From NCBI GenBank assembly GCA_963769665.1, contig CAVYMQ010000003.1, positions 2,170,001-2,234,000 of the forward strand: a stretch of 64,000 bases of DNA, written 5' to 3'. The notes below the pieces were generated by a model. It saw only the letters and a program-made list of their open reading frames with translations, made no database searches and was not told where the DNA came from. This document shows, piece by piece, positions 24,299 through 33,405 of this stretch. The stretch's first letter is position 1; every line of letters starts with the position of its first letter. This DNA comes from JACCTU01 sp963769665. Lineage in GTDB: Bacteria > Actinomycetota > Thermoleophilia > Gaiellales > Gaiellaceae. The translations under genes and the position numbers were made by a program.

Positions 24299-25493
24299 GG
24301 GCCACCTCCCGCCTCATCGCGGCTCCGAGCACGGCGCGCAGGTCGTCGCCGCGTCGCACCACGGCGACCGGCACACCCGAGGCCTGCAGCCTGAGCAGAC
24401 CCGGCTCGCGCGACGCGCGACCGCCCGCGAAGGTCGGCGCGTCGACGTACACCACCGAGACGCGGCGCTGAGCGAGCGAGCGGTGGACGACCCGGTCGAC
24501 CAGCGCGGCGTCGAGGCGCGACGTGACCAGAGCAAGCTCGAACGCCCGGGCCGCAGGGCCGGAGTCGTCGACGAGCAGCGCGGCGAGCGGCACCTGGCCG
24601 GTGGGCTCGACCGCGGCGAGCGTCTCGAGCGCCTGCCGCCACTCGCCGAGGGCGGTCTGCACACGCACGACCTCGTGCCGGAGCGAGTTCACGACCAGCA
24701 CCGCGCGCCGGTCGCGGAGCGTCTGCGTGCGGAGCAGCGAGCCGGCGGCCCGCACCTGTGCGTCGAAGCTGTCTCCCGCGACGGAGCGCGCATCCGCGTC
24801 GAGGAGGATCGCCACCTCGTCGCGCGGCTCGTCCTGGAGCTCCTTGACCATCAGCTGCCCGCGTCGGGCGGTCGACTTCCAGTGCACCTTCCGGAGCGAC
24901 TCGCCCTCCTCGTACTCGCGCACGCTGTGCACGTCGAAGCCCGAAGGCCTGCGGAGCAGGAGCCGCCGGCCGTTGTCGGCGCGAGTCCCGCTCTCCGAGA
25001 AGAGCACGTCGAGCTCGACGATCCTCGGGAGCACGAGCAGCGCTCCTTGCTCCGCCAGCGGGACGCGGCCTTGCTCGACCCCGAACGGGTCCTCGACGAG
25101 CGCGGTCGCCTCGTCGAGCGCGTAACGGCCGCGCGGGACCGACCGAAGCACGTACCGTCCGCGCAGGAACCGGCCGTCCCGGTGCAGCGGGATCCGGCGT
25201 TCCCCGAGTCGTGCGAACCGCTCGACGACGCTCACCGACGCCAGCCCGAGCGGGCTGCGCGGCTCGAGCTCGACGTCCAGGACGACGTCGTCTCCTTCCA
25301 CGTGCTCGACCGAGTCGGAGCGACGCCGGTATGCCATCGGGCGAGCAGCGGCGTGCACGCTCAGCGCTGAGACCAGCACCGTGAGCAGAAAGCCGATCGC
25401 GACCGGGTACAGCGCCTGGGAGCCGAACGCCCACGCGGCGACGTACAGGGCGCCGCCGAGCACGAGCAGCAAACGCCCGCGCCGAGTCAGCAT
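24291..25493 (-). CDS. DUF58 domain protein
   Basis: 400 residues. Two hydrophobic segments occupy about 7-45, then a beta-rich region. The DUF58 core motif, with SVREYEEGESLRKVHWKSTA and the DEVAILLDADA strand, looks like a degenerate von Willebrand A domain. The ATG at 25493 shares one base with the MoxR stop (TGATG). DUF58 proteins work with MoxR AAA+ ATPases. Confidence 0.9.
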   Translation of the reverse strand: MLTRRGRLLLVLGGALYVAAWAFGSQALYPVAIGFLLTVLVSALSVHAAARPMAYRRRSDSVEHVEGDDVVLDVELEPRSPLGLASVSVVERFARLGERRIPLHRDGRFLRGRYVLRSVPRGRYALDEATALVEDPFGVEQGRVPLAEQGALLVLPRIVELDVLFSESGTRADNGRRLLLRRPSGFDVHSVREYEEGESLRKVHWKSTARRGQLMVKELQDEPRDEVAILLDADARSVAGDSFDAQVRAAGSLLRTQTLRDRRAVLVVNSLRHEVVRVQTALGEWRQALETLAAVEPTGQVPLAALLVDDSGPAARAFELALVTSRLDAALVDRVVHRSLAQRRVSVVYVDAPTFAGGRASREPGLLRLQASGVPVAVVRRGDDLRAVLGAAMRREVARA

Positions 25494-26458
25494 CAGACGG
25501 GGACGGGAGTCTTGTCGAGCGCGTCGCGGACGAGGTCGACGCTCGTCGTCCCCGCCGCGCGCGCCTCGGGCGCGACGATCAGCCGGTGCGAGAGCACGGC
25601 CTCGGCGATCGACTTCACGTCGTCCGGAGCGAGGTAGTCGCGTCCGTGGGCGAGCGCTCGGGCCTTCGCGACGCGGACGAGCGAGATCCCTGCCCGCGGA
25701 CTGCCGCCGAGGTAAAGGCGCGAGTCCGCGCGCGTGTGGCGGAGCAGCGCGACCACGTACCGGTTGACACTCTCCTCGACGAAGATCGCCTGCGCCTCTG
25801 CCACCAGCGCGAGGACCTCCTGACCGTTCGTGACCGGCACGAGCGACTCCAACGGTGAACCCGACGTCTGCTCCGAGAGCATCCGGGCCTCGTCGGCAAG
25901 CGTCGGGTAGCCGATCGCCACGCGCATCGCGAAGCGGTCGAGCTGCGCCTCCGGCAGCGGGTAGGTGCCTTCGTACTCGATCGGGTTCTGGGTCGCCATG
26001 ACCATGAAGGGCGGCGCGAGCTCGTACGAGAAGCCGTCGACCGTCACCTGCCGCTCCTGCATGCACTCGAGGAGCGCCGACTGCGTCTTGGGCGAGGCGC
26101 GGTTGATCTCGTCGACCAGAAGGAGGTTCGCGAAGACCGGGCCGGGCCGGAACTCGAACTCGTTCTGCGCCTGGTTGAAGACGTTCACGCCGGTCACGTC
26201 CGAGGGCATCAGGTCGGGCGTGAACTGGAGGCGCGAGAAAGAGACGTCGAGCGAGCGGGCGAGTGCCTTGGCGAGCGTCGTCTTCCCGACGCCGGGCAGG
26301 TCCTCGATGATCAGGTGACCCTCGGCGACCAGGCAAAGCACCACGAGGCGAAGAGTGTCCTCGGGAGCATGGACCACCCGCTGCAGGTTCTCGACGACCG
26401 ACGCGATCGTCCGCTGCGCGTCGCCGACGGGGACCGAGCGACTACCGACCGCGTCCAT
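25493..26458 (-). CDS. MoxR-family AAA+ ATPase
   Basis: Chaperone-like ATPase, 321 residues. Walker A is GVGKTTLAKALA, Walker B is LLLVDEINRASP, sensor 1 is MATQNPIEYEGTYPLPEAQ, and the arginine-finger region is DRFAMRV. The ATG at 26458 (MDAVGSRSVPVGD) was chosen over a longer arginine-rich extension. It overlaps coaBC by 17 bp. With DUF58 and transglutaminase genes downstream it forms the usual MoxR cassette. Confidence 0.93.
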   Translation of the reverse strand: MDAVGSRSVPVGDAQRTIASVVENLQRVVHAPEDTLRLVVLCLVAEGHLIIEDLPGVGKTTLAKALARSLDVSFSRLQFTPDLMPSDVTGVNVFNQAQNEFEFRPGPVFANLLLVDEINRASPKTQSALLECMQERQVTVDGFSYELAPPFMVMATQNPIEYEGTYPLPEAQLDRFAMRVAIGYPTLADEARMLSEQTSGSPLESLVPVTNGQEVLALVAEAQAIFVEESVNRYVVALLRHTRADSRLYLGGSPRAGISLVRVAKARALAHGRDYLAPDDVKSIAEAVLSHRLIVAPEARAAGTTSVDLVRDALDKTPVPV

Positions 26459-27611
26459 CGGCCTCCTCGAGCTGGCGCGCGACCTCGTCGAGGATCGCTC
26501 CGGCGACGGCGCGCTTCGGCGCCTTCTCGACCTGCCGTTCACCGTCCCTGCCGATCAGCGTCACCTCGTTCTCCTCCGAGTCGAATCCGATGTCTCCCCG
26601 TGATACGTCATTGAAGACGACGAGGTTCACCTTCTTGTCAGTGAGCTTCTGCCGGGCTCGTTCGATTCCGCCGCCCGATTCGGCCGCGAAGCCGACGAGG
26701 AGCGGCCCGTCCGCTCGCTCGCCGAGGGCTCGCAGGACGTCGGTGGTGGGTTCGAGCTCCAGCGTCCAGGCCCCGCCGTCCTTGCCCCGCTTGCCGGCGA
26801 GGGCCTCGGCGGGGCGGTAGTCGGCGACGGCGGCGGCCATCACGACCACGTCGGCGTCCGCCGCCCGGGCGAGCACTTCGCGCTCGACGTCCGCTGCACT
26901 CGGCGCCGCGACGAGCTCCATTCCCCCGGGTGCCGGCACCGCGAGGTTCGCGGCGACGAGCGTGACCTCGGCCCCCCGGCGGCGCGCTTCCTCGGCCAGC
27001 GCGACTCCCATTCGCCCGGACGAGCGATTGCCGACGAAACGCACGTCGTCGAGCGGCTCACGGGTGCCGCCCGCGGTCACCAGGATGCGCTTCCCACTCA
27101 GCTGCTCGCGCTGCGCGAGCAGCGTTTGGCATGCCTCGAAGATCTCCTCGGGCTCCGACATCCTCCCCACGCCCCACTCGCCCTCGGCCATCTCGCCCTC
27201 GTCGGGCCCGATCAGCTCGACGCCGCGAGCCCGGAGCGTCGAAACGTTCGCCTGGGTCGCAGCGCTTGCCCACATTCGAGGGTTCATCGCCGGCGCGACG
27301 AGCAGCGGCCCGCGATGTGCGAGCACAGCCTCGCTGACGAGGTTGTCCGCGATCCCGTGCGCGAGCTTCGCGAGCGTGTTGGCGGTCAGGGGCGCGATCA
27401 CGTAGAGGTCGGCCCGCGTCAGGTGCGCGTAGAGATCCTCCTGCGGCTCGCGCCTGGCGAGCGCGAAGAAGGTGTCCCGCCGCACGAACCGGTCTGCCCC
27501 GTCGGTGACGAGCGGGACGACGTCGTGCCCGGCCTTGACGAGCAGCCGAACGAGCTCACACGACTTGTAAGCAGCAATCCCACCGGTGACGCCGACCAGG
27601 ATTTTAGCCAT
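26442..27611 (-). CDS. coaBC: phosphopantothenoylcysteine decarboxylase / synthetase
   Basis: Two consecutive CoA-biosynthesis steps in one protein of 389 residues. The N-terminal flavoprotein CoaC domain has GVTGGIAAYKS and APAMNPRMW. The C-terminal CoaB domain begins near 185 (ILVTAGGTREPLDDVRFVGN), and its signature KKVNLVVFND lies at about 330-340. Downstream of rpoZ as in most actinobacteria. Its 3' end overlaps moxR, so coaBC and the MoxR cassette may share a transcript. Confidence 0.96.
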   Translation of the reverse strand: MAKILVGVTGGIAAYKSCELVRLLVKAGHDVVPLVTDGADRFVRRDTFFALARREPQEDLYAHLTRADLYVIAPLTANTLAKLAHGIADNLVSEAVLAHRGPLLVAPAMNPRMWASAATQANVSTLRARGVELIGPDEGEMAEGEWGVGRMSEPEEIFEACQTLLAQREQLSGKRILVTAGGTREPLDDVRFVGNRSSGRMGVALAEEARRRGAEVTLVAANLAVPAPGGMELVAAPSAADVEREVLARAADADVVVMAAAVADYRPAEALAGKRGKDGGAWTLELEPTTDVLRALGERADGPLLVGFAAESGGGIERARQKLTDKKVNLVVFNDVSRGDIGFDSEENEVTLIGRDGERQVEKAPKRAVAGAILDEVARQLEEADGRGR

Positions 27612-27618
27612 GCCTGCA

Positions 27619-27643
27619 TTCTGCCGACAGCGAAGCGGCAGAA
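27619..27643 (-). other. hairpin between rpoZ and coaBC
   Basis: Perfect 8-bp stem TTCTGCCG/CGGCAGAA (27619-27626 with 27636-27643) and a 9-nt loop, just upstream of the coaBC start. No T-run on either strand, so a leader structure or processing site is as likely as a terminator. Confidence 0.4.
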
Positions 27644-27664
27644 ACGACCCGAACTTGGGGTTTC

Positions 27665-27895
27665 CTACTTCGGGTACGTGTACTTGATCATGCCCTGAGC
27701 CGTTTCCTCCATGGCCATGGTCAAGTAGTTCTTCGAGCGGGACTCGACGAGCGGCGGAGGAAAGTCCTCGTAGGTGCCCTCACCGAGCTGCTGGTAGTAG
27801 TTGTTGATCTGGCGAGCCCGCTTGGCGGTGACGATGACCAGCGCGTAGCGCGAGTCGACGTTGTCCAGGAGCTCATCGAGGCGTGGATGAATCAC
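27665..27895 (-). CDS. rpoZ: DNA-directed RNA polymerase omega subunit
   Basis: 76 residues. The core motif NVDSRYALVIVTAKRARQIN and the later KNYLTMAMEET match omega, which helps fold the beta-prime subunit. The start is GTG overlapping the gmk stop (GTGA). The mihF-gmk-rpoZ-coaBC order confirms it. Confidence 0.95.
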   Translation of the reverse strand: MIHPRLDELLDNVDSRYALVIVTAKRARQINNYYQQLGEGTYEDFPPPLVESRSKNYLTMAMEETAQGMIKYTYPK

Positions 27896-28491
27896 GTGGG
27901 CATGGTAGCTGCACCGTCCAGGGCTCGTCGGACGATTCCGGCCAGCTCCTCGGCGGCCCGCTCCACCTCGTCGTTCACGATCAGATAGTCGCATTGCTCC
28001 GCCTGATCGAGCTGTCGGCGCGAGAGGGCGAGCCGCTCCTCGATCTCCCCCGCGCTCTCGGTCGCCCGTTCCCGCAAGCGGCGTTCGAGCTCCTCGAAAT
28101 CGGGCGCGTGGATGAAGAAGAGAACCGCGTCCGGGACCCTGCCCTTGACGGCGAGCGCACCGTTCGGCTCGAGCTCGAGGAGCGGCGCCTTGCCCTGGTC
28201 ACGGATGCGGTCGAGCTCCGACCAAAGCGTCCCCGACCGCTGCCCCCACGGGAAAGCGTAGTACTCGAGGAAGTCGTCCTCGGCGAGCCGCCGATCGAAC
28301 TCCTCGTCGGAGATGAACCAGTAGTGGACTCCGTCGGCCTCACCCGGCCGGCGTCCGCGGGTCGTCGCCGAGACTGCGAGCGCCACCTCGGGCACACGCT
28401 TGAGGAGCTCCTGGACGAGCGTCCCCTTGCCGGCACCCGAGGTGCCGGTGATCACGAAGACGGGCGGCGTCTTACCTGTTGAAGAGCCCAA
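27892..28491 (-). CDS. gmk: guanylate kinase
   Basis: Phosphorylates GMP to GDP. 199 residues with the P-loop GTSGAGKGTL near residues 16-25, the SATTRGRRPGE GMP-binding loop, and the LID region ending RATESAGEIEERL. It starts 20 bp inside the end of mihF and its stop overlaps rpoZ. Confidence 0.96.
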   Translation of the reverse strand: MGSSTGKTPPVFVITGTSGAGKGTLVQELLKRVPEVALAVSATTRGRRPGEADGVHYWFISDEEFDRRLAEDDFLEYYAFPWGQRSGTLWSELDRIRDQGKAPLLELEPNGALAVKGRVPDAVLFFIHAPDFEELERRLRERATESAGEIEERLALSRRQLDQAEQCDYLIVNDEVERAAEELAGIVRRALDGAATMPT

Positions 28492-28801
28492 CGAGCTCCG
28501 ACCGCTGCCGTTCCGAGAGGCCGCCGACCGTCTTCGCCTGGCTGATCCGGGCCTGGTTGAGGAACCGTGCGGCCTTCACGCGGCCGAACTTCGGGACGGC
28601 CATCAGGATGTCGAACACCTTCGCCGTCTCGACGTACTCGGGCGGGTTGCGCAGGATCGAATCGATGCGCACGTGACCGTCCTTCAGGTCCTTCTTGAGT
28701 CTCGCCCTCTTGACCCGGATATCGTTTGCTCGAGCCAGCGCTTCCATGCGCTGGTCGAGCGAGCGCAAGGGTGCTTGCGCCTGGGTCTTGGGCGACACCA
28801 T
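28472..28801 (-). CDS. mihF: actinobacterial integration host factor (mIHF)
   Basis: Nucleoid-associated DNA-binding protein specific to Actinomycetota. 109 residues. The DNA-binding segment is FDILMAVPKFGRVKAARFLN, followed by the helix AKTVGGLSERQRSELVGLF. The ATG at 28801 (MVSPKTQAQAP) was chosen over a longer in-frame start. Sits before gmk as in mycobacteria and streptomycetes, which supports the phylum assignment. Confidence 0.93.
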   Translation of the reverse strand: MVSPKTQAQAPLRSLDQRMEALARANDIRVKRARLKKDLKDGHVRIDSILRNPPEYVETAKVFDILMAVPKFGRVKAARFLNQARISQAKTVGGLSERQRSELVGLFNR

Positions 28802-28855
28802 GGCGCGGGAGTCTAACAAGTCGTCAGAGCACTGCAACCTCCGTCGAGCAGGTCG

Positions 28856-29737
28856 TCAGCGCACGTTTGCGTGCGCGTCGGCACGCTCGCGCACGTCGTT
28901 TCGATGCGCGACTCCGCAAGCATCGTCCGCGGACTCGAAGCCTCGTGCGCTCCGTTCGACGTCGAGCTCGGCGCGGACGCGGGCTGGCGCATCGGGGTCG
29001 GCGAACAGCACCGTTCCGAGCGCGACAGCTGATGCGCCCGCGGCGATCAGCTCGAGCGCGTCGCGACCGGAGCGGACGCCGCCCATCCCGACGATCGGCA
29101 GCGTCGTCGCGCGTGCACACGCGTAGACCGCCGCGAGCGCGATCGGCTTGAGCGCCGGGCCCGAGTAGCCGCCCGCTCCTCGCTCGAGCGTCGGCCGCAG
29201 CGTCCGCTCGTCGAGCGCGAGGCCGCGGATCGTGTTCACGAGCGAGAGCCCGTCGGCTCCCGCGGCTTCGACCGCCCGCGCCGTCTCTGCGACGTCCCAG
29301 GTCGCCGGCGAGAGCTTCGCGTACAGCGGCAGCCCGGTCGCCGCCCGGCACGCTGCGACGATCTCGGCGGCCGACTCCGGTGCCTCGTCGACGTTCGGGC
29401 ACGAGAGATTCAATTCGATGGACGCGACTTCGTCGCGCCCATCGAGGAGGGTGCACGTTTCCGCGTACTCCTGGGCCGAGAACCCGCCGACGGACACCCA
29501 GATCGGAACCTGAACCACTTCCTGCAAACGCGGCAGCGTTTGCAGGAACCGGTCGCGTCCCGGGTTGGCGAGCCCGATCGCGTTCAACATCCCGTGCTCG
29601 GTCTCGGCGATCCGTACGGGCGCGTTGCCTTCGCGTGGCAGCGGCGTGATCGTCTTCGTCACGAACGCGTCGAGTGCGCGTGCGACGTCCGGCGCGGTCA
29701 GCGCGTCGAGGCAGCCGGAGCCGTTAAGCAGCAGCAA
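28856..29737 (-). CDS. pyrD: dihydroorotate dehydrogenase, class 1B catalytic subunit
   Basis: Oxidises dihydroorotate to orotate with electrons passed to PyrK. 293 residues with the catalytic Cys in IELNLSCPNVDE, the flavin-binding GMGGVRSGRDALELIAAGAS segment and the NTIRGLA loop. Because PyrK is adjacent it is the NAD-linked 1B type. The coding sequence contains two long palindromes (29416-29444, 29521-29546). Last gene of the pyr operon; it starts 14 bp inside pyrK. Confidence 0.94.
   Translation of the reverse strand: MLLLNGSGCLDALTAPDVARALDAFVTKTITPLPREGNAPVRIAETEHGMLNAIGLANPGRDRFLQTLPRLQEVVQVPIWVSVGGFSAQEYAETCTLLDGRDEVASIELNLSCPNVDEAPESAAEIVAACRAATGLPLYAKLSPATWDVAETARAVEAAGADGLSLVNTIRGLALDERTLRPTLERGAGGYSGPALKPIALAAVYACARATTLPIVGMGGVRSGRDALELIAAGASAVALGTVLFADPDAPARVRAELDVERSARGFESADDACGVAHRNDVRERADAHANVR
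29416..29546 (-). repeat. two intragenic palindromes inside pyrD
   Basis: First palindrome: 13-bp arms at 29416-29428 and 29432-29444 (one G-U) around a 3-nt loop. Second: perfect 11-bp arms at 29521-29531 and 29536-29546 (CCTGCAAACGC/GCGTTTGCAGG) around GGCA. Both are read through in frame. Confidence 0.6.
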
Positions 29738-30383
29738 GGACAGGGCCTTCCACGCAGAGTCGCTTCAACTCGCCGCCGACTTCGACGACGCAGCCGTAGC
29801 ACGCGCCGTACCCGCAGGCCATCGGCGCCTCCCAGGCGAGCTGCGCGTCGGGTGCGAGCTCTCGCACGGCCTCGAGCATCGGCTCGGGCCCGCAGGCGAG
29901 GACGTCGTGGCCGACAGGCATCGCCTCGGTGACGTACGTGGGCTCGATCACGACCTCGGCGTTCGGCACGAGGGCTGCTGCCTCGGCGTGCCATTCGGAA
30001 CGGAAGCCGAGCAGTGCCGGCGGCCCGCCGAGGCGCTCCGACAGAAACGGCAGCGGCGCAATCCCGATCCCGCCTCCGACGAGCAGCGGGCGCTCGGCGT
30101 CGAGCCGGAAGCCGTTGCCGAGCGGCCCGAGCACATGGATCGCCTGCCCCGGCTCGAGCGCGCACAGCGCGCGCGTTCCAGGACCGATCGGGTCGATCAG
30201 GAACACGAGCTCGCCCGGCGGCGCGAGGCAGACCGACATCGGCCTCGGCAGCAGGCGGCCCGGCGCCTCGAGCATGAAGAACTGGCCGGGTACACCGGCG
30301 TCCAGAGGCCCGCGCTCGACCCGGATCAGGAAGTACGGCCCGACCTGTTCGCTGCCGGTGACGCTAAGCCGAGCGCGCTTCAT
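29724..30383 (-). CDS. pyrK: dihydroorotate dehydrogenase electron transfer subunit
   Basis: Ferredoxin-reductase-type FAD protein that couples PyrD to NAD. 219 residues: FAD-binding barrel (RPMSVCLAPPG), NAD domain (PLLVGGGIGIAPLPFL) and a C-terminal Fe2S2 cluster motif CGYGACYGCVVEV with the last Cys in RLCVEGP. Overlaps carB by 20 bp and pyrD by 14 bp. Confidence 0.95.
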   Translation of the reverse strand: MKRARLSVTGSEQVGPYFLIRVERGPLDAGVPGQFFMLEAPGRLLPRPMSVCLAPPGELVFLIDPIGPGTRALCALEPGQAIHVLGPLGNGFRLDAERPLLVGGGIGIAPLPFLSERLGGPPALLGFRSEWHAEAAALVPNAEVVIEPTYVTEAMPVGHDVLACGPEPMLEAVRELAPDAQLAWEAPMACGYGACYGCVVEVGGELKRLCVEGPVLAAA

Positions 30384-33300
30384 CGATGCGCTCCTGCAGC
30401 GACTTGGCGATCTCGGTTCGCGCGTGCGCGATCGCGTGCACGGCCGCGGACGCTCCCGACAGCGTCGTGATGCACGGCACGCGGGCGACGAGCGCCGCCT
30501 CGCGGATCGCGTAGCCGTCGGTGCGCGCGCCGCGACCCTGCGGCGTGTTCACGACGAGGTCGACCTTCCCCTTGCGAATCTGGTCGACGACGGTGCGACC
30601 CTTCTCGACGATCTCGACGTCGAGGCCCGCGCCGGAGAGCGTGCGCGCGGTCCCCGCGGTCGCGGTGAGCTTGAAGCCGAGACCGGCGAGCGCGGCCGCA
30701 ACCGGCACGGCATTCTGCTTGTCGGCATCCCGCACCGTGAGAAATGCAGTGCCGGTCGTCGGCAGCTTGCGTCCCGCGGCGCGCTCCGCTTTCGCGAACG
30801 CGGTCGGCAGGTCGGCGGCGGTGGCCATCACCTCTCCCGTCGAGCGCATCTCGGGGCCGAGCACCGGGTCGGCACCGGGGAAGCGGTGGAACGGAAGCAC
30901 CGCGGCCTTGACGCTCACCTCGTGCGGCGTCGCGCGTCGCGGCAGGCCGAGCTCCGCAATCGTCTTGCCGGCCGAGAGCCGGCACGCAGCGTCGACGAGG
31001 TTGACGCCGGTCGCCTTGCTCACGAACGGAACCGTGCGCGACGCGCGCGGGTTCACCTCGAGCACGTACACCTCGCGCCCGGCGATCGCGAGCTGCACGT
31101 TCAGAAGACCGACGACGCCGAGCGCAGGTCCGAGCCGCCGCACGAATGCGTCGACGTCCGCCGCCTGCTGCGGCGTCAGCGACTGAGCGGGCAAGACGCA
31201 CGCGGAGTCCCCGGAGTGCACGCCCGCCTCCTCGACGTGCTGCATGACCGCACCGACGTATGTCTCGTGGCCGTCGCAGACCGCGTCGACGTCGATCTCG
31301 ATCGCGTTCTCCAGGAAGCGGTCGACGAGCACCTTGCCCTCGACCGACGCGATCGCGTCGCGGACCTGATCCTCGTCGTAACAGACGCGCATCGCGCGTC
31401 CGCCGAGGACGTACGAGGGCCGCACGAGGACCGGGTAGCCGACGCGCTCGGCGACGTCGACCGCCTCATCGGCGGTCTCGGCCATCCCCCACGCCGGGCA
31501 CTGCACACCGAGGCGGTCGGCCAGCGCGGCGAAGCGCTCGCGGTCCTCGGCGAGATCGACCGCGTCGAACGGCGTGCCGAGGATCGTGAAGCCGGCGCGC
31601 TCGATCGCCCGGGCGAGCTTGAGCGGCGTCTGGCCCCCGAACTGGATCACGACTCCGACCGGCTGCTCGCGCTCCAGGACCGCCAGGACCTCCTCGATCC
31701 CCAGCGGCTCGAAGTAGAGGCGGTCCGACGTGTCGTAGTCGGTCGAGACCGTCTCGGGGTTGCAGTTCACCATGACGGCCTCGTAGCCCAGCTCACGGTA
31801 GGTCTGCGCGGCGTGGACGCAGCAGTAGTCGAACTCGATCCCCTGGCCGATCCGGTTCGGGCCGGAGCCGAGGATCACGACCGAGCGGCCGGGCTCGGGC
31901 GGCGCCTCGTCCGCCTCGCCCCAGGTGGAGTAGAGGTAGTTCGACTCGGCCTCGACCTCGCCGCCGCACGAGTCCACCCGCCGGAACACCGGCTTGACGC
32001 CCCACGCTTTGCGCCGGGAGCGAACTTCGCCCTCGGTCGCGCAGCAGGCGGCGGCAATCTCACCGTCGGACACGCCCAGGCGCTTCAGCCGAAGCCAGTC
32101 CGAGGCGACGAGGTCATCGAGCGACCGCACCGTGCCGAGCGCGGCTTCGATGGTCTCGAGCTCGCGCACGAACCACGGGTGCATGCCTTCCGGTGTCCAC
32201 TCGTCGTCGATCTCGCGGGACCGCTTGGCCTTCAGGAACGCCTCGGTGAACGTGCGGCCGATGCCCATCGTCTCCCCCACGCTCTTCATCTGGGTGCCGA
32301 GCGTGCGATCGGCGCCGGGGAACTTCTCGAAGGCGAACCGCGGGAACTTGACGACGACGTAGTCGAGCGTCGGCTCGAAGCTCGCCGGCGTCGTCTTCGT
32401 CAGGTCGTTCGGGATCTCGTCGAGCGTGTAGCCGACGGCGAGTTTCGCGGCGACCTTTGCGATCGGGTAGCCCGTCGCTTTCGAGGCGAGCGCCGACGAG
32501 CGCGAGACGCGCGGGTTCATCTCGATCACGCGCAGGTCGCCCGTGTCGCGGTTGCGCGCGAACTGGATGTTCGACCCGCCCGACTCGATGCCGACGGCGC
32601 GCACGATCGACGCCGCGGCGTCGCGAAGCTCCTGGTACGCGTGATCGGAGAGCGTCATCTGCGGCGCGACCGTCACCGAGTCTCCCGTGTGCACGCCCAT
32701 CGGGTCGAGGTTCTCGATCGAGCAGACGATCACGACGTTGTCCTTCTTGTCACGCATGATCTCGAGCTCGAACTCGTCCCAGCCGCGGATCGACTCTTCG
32801 ACGAGCACCTGGTTGACCGGCGACTCGCGGAGGCCGGTCTCGACCTGGCGCCGGAGCTCGTCCCTCGTCTCGGCGAAGCCGCCGCCGTGACCGCCGAGCG
32901 TGAACGCCGGCCGGACGACCGCCGGCAACGAGATCCCGCCGAGCTGGTTCGGTCCGGTCACGATCTTGGACTTGGGGGTCTGGAGGCCGCAGCTGTGCAC
33001 GGCGTCGCGGAAGAGCTCGCGGTCCTCTGCGCGGCGGATCACGTCGAGCGGCGCGCCGATCAGCTCGATCCCGAGCGCGTCGAGCAGCCCGTCGGCGGCG
33101 AGCTCCGCGGCGAGGTTGAGGCCGGTTTGCCCGCCCATCGTCGGCAGCAGCGCGTCGGGTCGCTCGCGGCCGAGCACGTCGGCGACTCCCTCGACGTCGA
33201 GCGGCTCGATGTACGTGCGGTCGGCGAAGCCGGGGTCGGTCATGATCGTCGCGGGGTTCGAGTTGACGACGATCGTGCGGAAGCCGTCCTCGCGGAGCAC

Positions 33301-33405
33301 CTTGAGCGCCTGCGAGCCCGAGTAGTCGAACTCGCACGCCTGGCCGATCACGATCGGGCCGGAGCCGATCAGGCAGATCGACTTGAGGTCGCGCCTACGC
33401 GGCAA
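30364..33405 (-). CDS. carB: carbamoyl-phosphate synthase large subunit
   Basis: Makes carbamoyl phosphate from bicarbonate, ammonia (from CarA) and two ATP. 1013 residues, about 60 short of the E. coli protein. It has two ATP-grasp halves (IGSGPIVIGQACEFDYSG at the start and ILGSGPNRIGQGIEFDYCC in the second half) and an N-terminal MNPRVSRSSALASKATG signature. The C-terminal regulatory MGS-like domain (NTPQGRGARTDGYAIREAA) is present. The shortening is mainly in the central oligomerisation region. Overlaps carA by 11 bp. Confidence 0.97.
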   Translation of the reverse strand: MPRRRDLKSICLIGSGPIVIGQACEFDYSGSQALKVLREDGFRTIVVNSNPATIMTDPGFADRTYIEPLDVEGVADVLGRERPDALLPTMGGQTGLNLAAELAADGLLDALGIELIGAPLDVIRRAEDRELFRDAVHSCGLQTPKSKIVTGPNQLGGISLPAVVRPAFTLGGHGGGFAETRDELRRQVETGLRESPVNQVLVEESIRGWDEFELEIMRDKKDNVVIVCSIENLDPMGVHTGDSVTVAPQMTLSDHAYQELRDAAASIVRAVGIESGGSNIQFARNRDTGDLRVIEMNPRVSRSSALASKATGYPIAKVAAKLAVGYTLDEIPNDLTKTTPASFEPTLDYVVVKFPRFAFEKFPGADRTLGTQMKSVGETMGIGRTFTEAFLKAKRSREIDDEWTPEGMHPWFVRELETIEAALGTVRSLDDLVASDWLRLKRLGVSDGEIAAACCATEGEVRSRRKAWGVKPVFRRVDSCGGEVEAESNYLYSTWGEADEAPPEPGRSVVILGSGPNRIGQGIEFDYCCVHAAQTYRELGYEAVMVNCNPETVSTDYDTSDRLYFEPLGIEEVLAVLEREQPVGVVIQFGGQTPLKLARAIERAGFTILGTPFDAVDLAEDRERFAALADRLGVQCPAWGMAETADEAVDVAERVGYPVLVRPSYVLGGRAMRVCYDEDQVRDAIASVEGKVLVDRFLENAIEIDVDAVCDGHETYVGAVMQHVEEAGVHSGDSACVLPAQSLTPQQAADVDAFVRRLGPALGVVGLLNVQLAIAGREVYVLEVNPRASRTVPFVSKATGVNLVDAACRLSAGKTIAELGLPRRATPHEVSVKAAVLPFHRFPGADPVLGPEMRSTGEVMATAADLPTAFAKAERAAGRKLPTTGTAFLTVRDADKQNAVPVAAALAGLGFKLTATAGTARTLSGAGLDVEIVEKGRTVVDQIRKGKVDLVVNTPQGRGARTDGYAIREAALVARVPCITTLSGASAAVHAIAHARTEIAKSLQERIDEARSA

